NCBI GenBank assembly: GCA_902492655.1
Contig: CABUMF010000008.1
Location: forward strand, 1-64,000
Length of the DNA stretch: 64,000 nucleotides
Origin: an uncultured Eubacteriales bacterium
Lineage (GTDB): Bacteria > Bacillota > Clostridia > HGM11514
Reading direction: 5' to 3'
The notes below the pieces were generated by a model. It saw nothing but the letters and a program-made list of their open reading frames with translations, was not told the DNA's origin and made no database searches. Both the position numbers and the translations under genes were made by a program. Positions 8,538-16,232 of this stretch are shown piece by piece. Within the stretch, counting starts at the first letter, position 1; each line of letters starts with the position of its first letter.

Positions 8538-9731
8538 CTAATTTTCAGAGAATAAATCTCTTGTATAAACCTTGTGTTTCACATCACAAAGCTCTGGAGA
8601 GAATCTGTTTGCGATTATTATGTCGCAGGATTTTTTAAAGCTTTCAAGGCTTGAAATCACAGGCGAGCCGAAAAACGAATCACTCTTTATGCCCGGCTCA
8701 AAAATAACGGTTTTTATCCCTTTTTCCTTTATAATATTGATTATGTCAAGAATTGCGCTTTGCCTGAAATTATCGCTTCCCGATTTCATAGCAAGCCGAT
8801 GAATACCGACAATCGGCTTTTTTTCCGTTATTCTTTTTGCAAGGGAAGTGATTTTTCCTGCTATATAATCCTTTCTTTTAATATTGGATTCAACTGTTGC
8901 GCCGATAATGCTTTCGGGAATATCGCCAAAGTCCGACAGAAGCTGCTTTGTATCTTTTGGAAGGCAATATCCTCCGTAGCCGAATGACGGATTGTTATAC
9001 TCCGTGCCTATTCGTTTGTCGTGGCAAACGCCTTCTATTATTAATTTTGAATTTAATCCTTTAGCTTCGGAGAAAGTGTCAAGCTCGTTAAAGAACGATA
9101 CCCTCATCGCAAGATACGCATTTGAAAAAAGCTTGATAGCCTCGGCTTCGTTTGTTCCCGTAATAATCCGCGGAATACTCTTTTTTTCAGCGCACGAAGA
9201 AAGAATGTCCGCAAAAGCATCGGCTTTTGCCGCCATGCTTTTTTCGGAGCCGACTATTATACGGGAGGGGTACAGATTATCGTAAAGGGCGTTGCCTTCA
9301 CGCAAAAATTCCGGTGAAAACATTATTCTTTTGCATTTGAGTGAGGTGCTTAACCGCTTCGTGAAGCCTACGGGAACGGTTGACTTGATAACCGTTATTG
9401 CACTTGGATTTACAGAGATTACATCTTCAACAATTCTTTCTATTCCCGAAACATCAAACGAATTTATTTCAGGGCTGAAATCGGTCGGGGTGCATATTAA
9501 GATGTAATCAGCATCTTTTACGGCGTTTTTCATATCCAATGTTGCACGCAGATTAAGCTTTTTGGTTTTAAGGAATTTTTCGATGTATTCATCTTTTACG
9601 GTCGGCAATCTTTTGTTTATCAAATCAACCTTTTTTTGCATTATGTCAACTGCTGTTACATTATGCTTTTGAGAAAGCATAACTGCGTTTGAAAGCCCGA
9701 CAAAGCCCATGCCTATGACTGCAATATTCAT
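8538..9731 (-). CDS. ugd: UDP-glucose 6-dehydrogenase
   Basis: 397 aa, close to the usual 388-450 aa. The enzyme oxidises UDP-glucose to UDP-glucuronate with two NAD+, supplying uronic acids for capsule or cell-wall glycans in the cytoplasm. The N-terminus has the Rossmann motif GMGFVGLSNA (residues 7-16) and an acidic residue at the end of strand 2 (VTAVDI). The catalytic cysteine is in FGYGGYCLPKDTKQLL (near residue 250). The central and C-terminal UDP-binding domains are full length. Start ATG 9731 follows GGTGGAG. The gene stands alone between its own terminator (8501-8532) and the divergent Phe T-box promoter. Related UDP-sugar dehydrogenases (for example ManNAc or GlcNAc types) share these motifs, so the exact nucleotide sugar is inferred. 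Confidence 0.85.
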   Translation of the reverse strand: MNIAVIGMGFVGLSNAVMLSQKHNVTAVDIMQKKVDLINKRLPTVKDEYIEKFLKTKKLNLRATLDMKNAVKDADYILICTPTDFSPEINSFDVSGIERIVEDVISVNPSAITVIKSTVPVGFTKRLSTSLKCKRIMFSPEFLREGNALYDNLYPSRIIVGSEKSMAAKADAFADILSSCAEKKSIPRIITGTNEAEAIKLFSNAYLAMRVSFFNELDTFSEAKGLNSKLIIEGVCHDKRIGTEYNNPSFGYGGYCLPKDTKQLLSDFGDIPESIIGATVESNIKRKDYIAGKITSLAKRITEKKPIVGIHRLAMKSGSDNFRQSAILDIINIIKEKGIKTVIFEPGIKSDSFFGSPVISSLESFKKSCDIIIANRFSPELCDVKHKVYTRDLFSEN

Positions 9732-9801
9732 ACAAAATCTCCACCTTAATTTGTTTGTGTTTACATTTAATTTTTGCCACTTTTCCTAAAAAATAAAACA
9801 G

Positions 9802-9830
9802 TTGACAAACAAATAAAAATATGGTAGAAT
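9802..9830 (+). promoter_or_regulatory. Sigma-A promoter of the pheST operon
   Basis: TTGACA (9802-9807), a 17-bp spacer and TAGAAT (9825-9830) lie directly before the T-box leader. Confidence 0.9.
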
Positions 9831-9836
9831 AAATTA

Positions 9837-10088
9837 GGTTTATGTGTTGAGGGAGTGGGGTTTTCCCAAAGTAGTTTGCAGTGCCTTTGATTTCAGAGAG
9901 GGGATGCCTTGGCTGTAAGCATCCGTATCGCGGCGGCAAACGAAATTCGGCTCCGGAGCATTTGCAAGAAATTGCAGGTGATTTGCGTTCACGCCAAAAC
10001 GCTTTGAGTGCGGAGCTGTATCCGAATTTGGGTGGTACCGCGGGCTGAATTTATGCTCGTCCCTTGATAAGGGACGGGCTTTATTTTT
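9837..10088 (+). ncRNA. T-box leader, Phe specificity
   Basis: The leader senses uncharged tRNA and allows read-through into pheST. The T-box sequence GGGTGGTACCGCGG lies at 10030-10043. The intrinsic terminator is GCTCGTCCC (10055-10063) / GGGACGGGC (10071-10079) followed by T (10080-10088). Stem I carries the conserved AGAGAGGGG segment (about 9895-9903). The likely specifier is TTC at 9946-9948, in GAAATTCG and followed by a purine, which matches a Phe codon and the downstream genes. The gene-free stretch 9732-10114 is fully explained by this promoter and leader. Confidence 0.93.
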
Positions 10089-10114
10089 TGAATAATATTG
10101 AAGGGATGATATAT

Positions 10115-11167
10115 ATGTCAGACAGGACACAGGAAATCAAGCAGGCATTTCTGAATGAACTGAGCAGCATTACCGATATTGCTTCGCTTGAAAATGTCAA
10201 GGTAAAATATCTTGGCAAAAACGGAAAGATTACGGCTCTTATGAAGGATATGAGGGCTCTTGCACCTGAAGAAAAGAAGGTTTTCGGTCAGGTTGTAAAC
10301 AAGCTGAAGGGTGAGGCTTCAAGCTTTATTTCGGCAAAATTTGAGGAGCTTAAGGCTATAGCCATTGAAGAAGAAATCAATCGTATGGAGGAGCTTGATG
10401 TTACGGCTCCGGCAAATCTTGAAAGAGGCTCCTATCACCCCATTACCCTGGTTCAGCGTGACTGCGAAAGAATATTCAAGTCCATGGGCTTTACCGTAGA
10501 GGATTACAGCGAGGTTGTTACCGATTATGAATGTTTTGAATCGCTCAACATCCCCAAAGATCATCCTGCCCGTGATATGCAGGACACTTATTATCTTGAA
10601 AACGGTCAGCTTTTAAAGAGCCAGACCTCTGCGGCACAGAATGCGATATATAAAAAGTATAAGGATGCGCTGATTAACGACGGTGTGCCGATTAAGGCGA
10701 TTTTCCCCGGAAGATGCTTCAGAAACGAGGCTACGGACGCTTGCCATGAGAATACATTTTTCCAGATGGAAGGCGTTATGGTTGATAAGAATATTTCTAT
10801 TTCAAACCTTATCTTCTTTATGAAAACCATGCTTTCCGAGGTTTTCAGAAAGGACATTAAGGTAAGGCTTCGTCCGGGATTTTTCCCGTTTGTCGAGCCG
10901 GGATTTGAGCTTGATATAAGCTGCCTTATTTGCGGCGGAGAAGGCTGTCCTTCGTGTAAGCACAGCGGTTGGCTTGAGCTTTGTCCGTGCGGTATGATTC
11001 ATCCGGAGGTTCTTAAGGCGGGGGGAATTGACCCTGAAAAATACACGGGCTTTGCGTTCGGACTTGGTCTTACAAGACTTGCGATGATGAAGTACGGCAT
11101 AAAGGATATTCGTGATTTGAACAGCGGCAGCTTAAAAAGCCTTTGCCAGTTTACCGATGATGAATAG
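10115..11167 (+). CDS. pheS: Phenylalanyl-tRNA synthetase alpha subunit
   Basis: 350 aa from ATG 10115, chosen because GAAGGGA lies about 9 bases upstream; an earlier in-frame ATG at 10106 overlaps that site. PheS is the catalytic half of the alpha2-beta2 enzyme that charges tRNA-Phe. The N-terminal coiled coil (residues 1-90) is followed by the class II core: motif 2 near CFRNEATDACHENTFFQMEG and motif 3 in GFAFGLGLTRLAMMKYGI. A Cys-rich insert CLICGGEGCPSCKHSG (near residue 270) looks like a zinc-ribbon-like loop. It is followed 12 bases later by pheT and controlled by the Phe T-box. Confidence 0.96.
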   Translation: MSDRTQEIKQAFLNELSSITDIASLENVKVKYLGKNGKITALMKDMRALAPEEKKVFGQVVNKLKGEASSFISAKFEELKAIAIEEEINRMEELDVTAPANLERGSYHPITLVQRDCERIFKSMGFTVEDYSEVVTDYECFESLNIPKDHPARDMQDTYYLENGQLLKSQTSAAQNAIYKKYKDALINDGVPIKAIFPGRCFRNEATDACHENTFFQMEGVMVDKNISISNLIFFMKTMLSEVFRKDIKVRLRPGFFPFVEPGFELDISCLICGGEGCPSCKHSGWLELCPCGMIHPEVLKAGGIDPEKYTGFAFGLGLTRLAMMKYGIKDIRDLNSGSLKSLCQFTDDE

Positions 11168-11179
11168 GAGGGATAGAAT

Positions 11180-13543
11180 ATGTTTTTGTCTATGAATTGG
11201 ATTTCCGACTTTGTTGACTTGTCGGGACTTGATAAACTAAAGCTTATTAATCAGTTTTCTCTTTCGACCGCAGAGGTTGAAAATGAGATTTTCTTCAAAG
11301 GAAGCGATGTTTCGGGTATAGTTGCGGCTAAGATTGTCAGCGTAGAAAATCATCCCGATTCAAAAAAGCTTCATCTTTTGAAGGTTGATACCGGAAGCTC
11401 AGAGCTTACCGATGTTGTTTGCGGAGCACCGAATGTTAGGGTAGGAATGGTTACGGCTTTTGCAAAAGTCGGTGCGAAAATCGGAGAAATCACAATTTCG
11501 CCCCGTGATTTGGCAGGCTATACTTCATATGGTATGTGCTGCTCGGAAAATGAAATCGGAATAAGCGATGACCACAGCGGAATTATGGATATTACTGATG
11601 ATATTCCTTTGGGAACCGACCTTAAGGAGGTTTATCAGATTGAGGATATAGTTTTTGAGGTTGACAATAAATCTCTTACAAACCGTCCCGATTTATGGGG
11701 GCATTACGGTATTGCCCGTGAATTTGCGGCACTTTCGGGAAGACCTCTTAAGCCTCTTGATACCGCCGAGCTTTCTTTGTATGATAAGCTTCCGGAAGTT
11801 GATATGAAGATAGAGGATCCGCTTTGCTACCGTTATTCCTGTATGCAGGTTGATAATATCAAAAGAAGCGTCAGCCCCGTAAACATGAGAATAAGGCTGT
11901 ATTATTGCGGAATGAGAGCAATCAATTTCTTGGCTGACCTTACAAACTACATCATGCTTGAAATGGGACAGCCCATGCACGCCTTTGACTCAAGAAAGAT
12001 TGAAAAGATAAGAATTAAGCGTTTTAATGAGAAATTCAAATTCAAAACCTTGGACGGAGTCGAGAGGAATATTGATGAAAACACCCTTATGATTTGCAAT
12101 GACAACATTCCCGTCGGAATTGCAGGCATTATGGGCGGCCTTGATTCCGAAATCGTGGAGGATACTACCCGTCTTACTTTGGAATCCGCGACATTTGATG
12201 CGGCTTCTATAAGAAAGTCAACGGTTAGGCTTTCCCACCGTACGGACGCTTCGATGAGATACGAAAAATCCCTTGACCCCGAGATGACGGTTCCTGCAAT
12301 CGGCAGATTTATTAAGCTCATGAAGGATGCCGATCCCGATGCCGAGGTTGTATCGAGGCTCACTGACGAGTACGCCCATCATTTTGAAAAGGTTAAGCTT
12401 GAGTTCGACAAGAGCTTTGTTGACCGCTATACGGGCATTGATATTGACAACGAAACCATTGTTAAAACCTTAAAATCCCTCGGTTTCGGCGTAGAGCTTT
12501 GCGGTGATAAGTTTACCGTAGATGTTCCCTCCCACAGAGCTACCAAGGATGTTACAATCAAGGCGGACATAATCGAGGAAATCACAAGAATTTACGGATA
12601 TGACAATTTTGATGTCAATACCGCCGAGGCTCCGCTTTATCCGGTAAGAGAAGCTGAGGAAAAAACCGTGGAGGACAAGATTAAGGACATTCTGGTTAAG
12701 CGCTTTTCGATGCATGAGCTTCATTCTTATATTTGGGCATACTATGACGAGTATAAGGAGCTTGGTATTGAGGTTGAAGACAATATTAAACTAATAAACG
12801 CCACAAATCCGAATATCGAAACAATTAGGCGTTCAATTATCCCGACACAGCTTTGCCAGGTTAAGTACAATACGAGTTTTTCGACAGATTACGCTGTTTT
12901 TGAAATAGGCAGAGTTGTAGAAGGCTTAAAGGCAGACGGTCTTTGTGACGAACGCAAAAAGCTTGCCGTTACCCTTTACAGTAAAACAAAGACATACGAT
13001 GAGCTTTATCTCGGACTTCGTGATGCACTTTCGGTTATTGCGGACGATATTAAGCATATGCCGCTTGCGTTTGAAAAGACAGCGGCACAGAAAGCATATC
13101 AGCATCTCAAAAACCTCAACAAAATAATTTGCGACGGTGTGTGTCTTGGTGAAATGGGAATTATTTACCCGACGGTTGCAAAGAAAATAGATAAAAAAGC
13201 GGTTATCGTTTATGCAGAGATTGATGTAACCGAATTTGCCAAGATTTCCAATGCCGGAATTGTTTATGATGAGCCTTCAAAGTATCCGGAAATGGAAATT
13301 GATGTTACCTTTGTATCTCCCGTATTTGCTCCGATAGGCAAAGCTATCGAAAGCGAAAATTGCAGTCTTATAAAGAGTGTGCGTGTTGTTGATACCTACG
13401 GGAAAGGCGAGGATAAGGCAATAACCGTCAGAATTGTGTTCTCGCATCCGGAAAGAACTCTTACCAAGGATGAGGCAATGGAGGTTATTGATTCTGTTAT
13501 CTCCAAGCTTAAGCTTCAGGGAGTGCAGGCAAAAAGCATATGA
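11180..13543 (+). CDS. pheT: Phenylalanyl-tRNA synthetase beta subunit
   Basis: 787 aa, normal length. It partners PheS, binds the tRNA and edits mischarged Tyr-tRNA-Phe. Visible domains in order are an N-terminal class-defining region (MNWISDFVDLSG), an EMAP/tRNA-binding fold (ENHPDSKKLHLLKVD, about residues 45-150), the B3/B4 editing domain (200-370; GQPMHAFD), the B5 domain (about 395-470), a catalytic-like core (KEITRIYGYDNF onward) and a C-terminal anticodon-binding FDX-ACB domain (about 690-787, ending SKLKLQGVQAKS). The start ATG 11180 follows GGAGGGA. Its stop overlaps the start of rdgB by 4 bases (ATGA), so translation is probably coupled. Confidence 0.96.
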   Translation: MFLSMNWISDFVDLSGLDKLKLINQFSLSTAEVENEIFFKGSDVSGIVAAKIVSVENHPDSKKLHLLKVDTGSSELTDVVCGAPNVRVGMVTAFAKVGAKIGEITISPRDLAGYTSYGMCCSENEIGISDDHSGIMDITDDIPLGTDLKEVYQIEDIVFEVDNKSLTNRPDLWGHYGIAREFAALSGRPLKPLDTAELSLYDKLPEVDMKIEDPLCYRYSCMQVDNIKRSVSPVNMRIRLYYCGMRAINFLADLTNYIMLEMGQPMHAFDSRKIEKIRIKRFNEKFKFKTLDGVERNIDENTLMICNDNIPVGIAGIMGGLDSEIVEDTTRLTLESATFDAASIRKSTVRLSHRTDASMRYEKSLDPEMTVPAIGRFIKLMKDADPDAEVVSRLTDEYAHHFEKVKLEFDKSFVDRYTGIDIDNETIVKTLKSLGFGVELCGDKFTVDVPSHRATKDVTIKADIIEEITRIYGYDNFDVNTAEAPLYPVREAEEKTVEDKIKDILVKRFSMHELHSYIWAYYDEYKELGIEVEDNIKLINATNPNIETIRRSIIPTQLCQVKYNTSFSTDYAVFEIGRVVEGLKADGLCDERKKLAVTLYSKTKTYDELYLGLRDALSVIADDIKHMPLAFEKTAAQKAYQHLKNLNKIICDGVCLGEMGIIYPTVAKKIDKKAVIVYAEIDVTEFAKISNAGIVYDEPSKYPEMEIDVTFVSPVFAPIGKAIESENCSLIKSVRVVDTYGKGEDKAITVRIVFSHPERTLTKDEAMEVIDSVISKLKLQGVQAKSI

Positions 13544-14121
13544 AGATATTGATTTCGAGCAGGAATAAGAACAAAATCAGAGAAGTCCGAGAGATTTTAT
13601 GCAATTATGAAATTATTACACCCGATGATGTCGGCTCGTTTGACGAGGTTACGGAGGACGGGAAGACCTTTGAGGAAAATGCTCTCAAAAAAGCAAGGGA
13701 AATATGCAGGCAAACGGGTATGATTACAATAGCGGATGATTCCGGGCTTTGCGTAGACGCTCTCGGCGGTGCACCCGGGGTTTATTCGGCACGCTTTGCA
13801 GGAGAGGGGCATAACGACGAGGAAAACATCGTTAAGCTTTTATCGCTCCTTCAAAACGAAGAAAACCGAAGCGCAAAATTTGTTTCTGCTGCGGCAGTTT
13901 GCTTCCCTGACGAAACGAGCTTTGTTGCTTTGGGCGAATGTAAGGGTACTATTCTTAGGGAAAAGCGAGGCAGCAACGGCTTTGGCTATGACCCTGTTTT
14001 CTATTATGAGGATTTCGGCAAAACCTTTGCCGAAATCTCGGAGGAAGAGAAAAACAGTATTTCTCACAGAAGGCGAGCTTTCGATGCTTTGAGAGCTTAT
14101 CTTGATAAAGTGAATTTATAA
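13540..14121 (+). CDS. rdgB: dITP/XTP pyrophosphatase (RdgB/HAM1)
   Basis: 193 aa. The enzyme hydrolyses non-canonical purine NTPs (ITP, dITP, XTP) to monophosphates and keeps them out of nucleic acids. Family signatures are SSRNKNKIREVREIL at the N-terminus (triphosphate loop), DDSGLCVDALGGAPGVYSAR (metal and base site) and RGSNGFGYDPVFYY in the C-terminal half. Length matches the family. It overlaps pheT by 4 bases and precedes ktrB by 16 bases, so it is part of the pheST transcript. Confidence 0.94.
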   Translation: MKILISSRNKNKIREVREILCNYEIITPDDVGSFDEVTEDGKTFEENALKKAREICRQTGMITIADDSGLCVDALGGAPGVYSARFAGEGHNDEENIVKLLSLLQNEENRSAKFVSAAAVCFPDETSFVALGECKGTILREKRGSNGFGYDPVFYYEDFGKTFAEISEEEKNSISHRRRAFDALRAYLDKVNL

Positions 14122-14137
14122 TAAAAGAGGCTGTATA

Positions 14138-15466
14138 ATGGGTTCGATTCGTAAAAGGCGCTTAAATTCTTCTCATGTAATTATTTTGGGTTTTTCTGTT
14201 GCAATTCTGACCGGAGCTTTGCTTCTTATGCTTCCGATTTCCTCCGCAAGCGGCAGGTGGACTTCGTTTTCCGACGCTGTTTTTACGGCAACATCCGCTG
14301 TCTGCGTGACGGGGCTTGCAGTGCATGATACCGCAACCTACTGGTCGTTATTCGGTCAGGCGGTAATTCTCGGAATGATTCAAATAGGCGGACTGGGTAT
14401 TGTTACGATTGCAGTTTCCGCCATTATGATTTCCGGCAAAAAAATAGGACTTATGCAAAGAAGCACAATGCAGGAAGCTATTTCCGCACACCATGTCGGA
14501 GGAATAATAAGACTTACGGGCTTTATCATTAAAACCACATTTGTGATAGAATTAATAGGTGCGGTTTTGTTGTCTCCGGTTTTTGTTAAGGAATTTGGCT
14601 TAAGAGGAATTTGGATGTCTGCATTTCATTCGATTTCCGCATTCTGTAACGCCGGATTTGATTTAATGGGAATCAGAGAACCGTTTTCATCGCTGACGGC
14701 TTATTCGTCCGATACTCTTATTAATATTGTTATAATGCTCCTTATCATCATAGGCGGAATAGGATTTTTGGTATGGGATGATATTCGCAACAATAAATAC
14801 CATTGGAAAAGGTACAGAATGCAAACAAAGGTTGTTTTGTTAACTTCTGCGGTTCTTATAATCCTTCCCGCAATATACTTTTACTTTTCCGAGTTTTCGC
14901 ATATTTCGGGCAAGGATAGGTTCTTTTCGGCACTTTTTCAGGCTGTAACGCCGAGAACCGCCGGGTTTAATACAGCTGATTTAAATAAGCTCAGCCCTAC
15001 GGGATTGTTGGTGACAATAATTCTTATGCTGATAGGCGGCTCGCCCGGTTCAACCGCAGGCGGCATGAAAACGACAACTGTTGCCGTGCTTTTGTTTACG
15101 ACAATTTCCGTTTTTTTCAAAAAAGACGATGTTGAGTGCTTTGACCGCAGGGTTGCCGACTTGACGATAAGAAACACCGTAGCCATACTTTTGATGTATC
15201 TTACTCTCTTTATTACCGGAGGAGTAATCATAAGCAATATTGAGGGCTTGCCTCTTATGACCTGCCTTTTTGAAACAGCTTCGGCGATCGGTACGGTTGG
15301 GCTTTCCTTAGGCATTACGGGTACTCTTTGCGGATTGTCAAGAGCGATACTAATTATTCTTATGTTTTTCGGTCGGGTTGGCGGATTGACGGTTATTTTT
15401 GCCGCCATTTCAAATAAGGGGCTGAACATTTCAAAAAAACCCCTCGAAAAAATTACAGTAGGTTAG
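14138..15466 (+). CDS. ktrB: Potassium uptake channel subunit KtrB/TrkH
   Basis: 442 aa integral membrane protein with about ten hydrophobic segments and the four pore-loop repeats of the Ktr/Trk/HKT family. The filter segments are TATSAVCVTGLAV, FHSISAFCNAGFDL, FQAVTPRTAGFNT and FETASAIGTVGLSLG; each keeps the filter glycine. It moves K+ (often Na+-coupled) across the cytoplasmic membrane and needs the KtrA ring encoded 12 bases downstream. Length and the short N-terminus fit KtrB rather than the longer TrkH. No K+-responsive riboswitch is visible in front of it; transcription probably comes from the Phe T-box promoter or an undetected internal one. Confidence 0.92.
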   Translation: MGSIRKRRLNSSHVIILGFSVAILTGALLLMLPISSASGRWTSFSDAVFTATSAVCVTGLAVHDTATYWSLFGQAVILGMIQIGGLGIVTIAVSAIMISGKKIGLMQRSTMQEAISAHHVGGIIRLTGFIIKTTFVIELIGAVLLSPVFVKEFGLRGIWMSAFHSISAFCNAGFDLMGIREPFSSLTAYSSDTLINIVIMLLIIIGGIGFLVWDDIRNNKYHWKRYRMQTKVVLLTSAVLIILPAIYFYFSEFSHISGKDRFFSALFQAVTPRTAGFNTADLNKLSPTGLLVTIILMLIGGSPGSTAGGMKTTTVAVLLFTTISVFFKKDDVECFDRRVADLTIRNTVAILLMYLTLFITGGVIISNIEGLPLMTCLFETASAIGTVGLSLGITGTLCGLSRAILIILMFFGRVGGLTVIFAAISNKGLNISKKPLEKITVG

Positions 15467-15478
15467 GAGATTATCTTT

Positions 15479-16126
15479 ATGAAATCAGTATTACTTATAG
15501 GCTTGGGAAGATTCGGAAGGCATGTTGCAAAAAAACTTTCCGAGCTTGACCATCAGGTAATGGCTATAGATAAATGCGAAAAGCGGGTAGACGCAATTTT
15601 GCCTTATGTTACAAATGCTCAGATCGGGGACAGTACAAACTCCGAGTTTTTGGAATCACTCGGAATTGACAATTTTGACCTTTGCATCGTTACCATAGGC
15701 GGTGATTTTGAAAGCTCCCTTGTAACCACATCCTTTCTAAAGGAGCTTGGCGCAAAAAAGGTTGTTTCAAGGGCGGAAAGGGATATGCAGGCAAAGCTTC
15801 TTAAACGGAACGGAGCCGACGAGGTTGTGTATCCGGAAGAGCAGGTGGCAAATTGGACGGCTATCAGGTATGCATCGGATAATATATTCGATTATGTCGA
15901 GCTTGATAAGGACAACGCCCTGTTTGAAGTTAAGACTCCGGGAAACTGGATCGGAAAAACAATAGGCGATATTGATATACGAAAAAAATACATGATAAAT
16001 ATTATAGCAATAAAAAGAAACGGAAAAATGGACATGAATGTTTATGCCGACACGGTTTTGGGAGTTTCCGAAACACTTCTTGTTGTCGGAAATCTTGATG
16101 ATATTCATAAATGCTTTCATATTTGA
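15479..16126 (+). CDS. ktrA: Potassium channel regulatory subunit KtrA
   Basis: 215 aa, one RCK unit. Residues 1-130 form a Rossmann NAD/ATP-binding domain starting LLIGLGRFGRHVAKKL (GxGxxG) with an acidic residue at the end of strand 2 (VMAIDK). Residues 135-215 are the TrkA-C domain (WIGKTIGDIDIRKKY). KtrA octamers gate KtrB in response to ATP/ADP and, in some species, c-di-AMP through the C-domain. The stop at 16124-16126 is followed by the shared bidirectional terminator at 16173-16209. Confidence 0.92.
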   Translation: MKSVLLIGLGRFGRHVAKKLSELDHQVMAIDKCEKRVDAILPYVTNAQIGDSTNSEFLESLGIDNFDLCIVTIGGDFESSLVTTSFLKELGAKKVVSRAERDMQAKLLKRNGADEVVYPEEQVANWTAIRYASDNIFDYVELDKDNALFEVKTPGNWIGKTIGDIDIRKKYMINIIAIKRNGKMDMNVYADTVLGVSETLLVVGNLDDIHKCFHI

Positions 16127-16172
16127 AATTGAAACTTTTTTACCGATAAAAACAGTGCATAAAGCAAAAAAG

Positions 16173-16209
16173 ATGCGGCAGAATGATTTAAAAAATCGTT
16201 TTGCCGCAT
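16173..16209. terminator. Bidirectional terminator between ktrA and the SLH peptidase gene
   Basis: The arms 16173-16189 (ATGCGGCAGAATGATTT) and 16193-16209 pair over 17 positions with two G-U/mismatch steps and a 3-base loop. Both genes converge here and there is no other terminator. T/A-rich tracts flank each side. Confidence 0.75.
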
Positions 16210-16232
16210 TCTCATAATATTTGTGTTTTTTG

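Noticed and set aside
8432..9507. Plus-strand ORFs across the UDP-glucose dehydrogenase gene
   Set aside because: They are antisense shadows of a clearly conserved enzyme gene and have no ribosome sites or family motifs.
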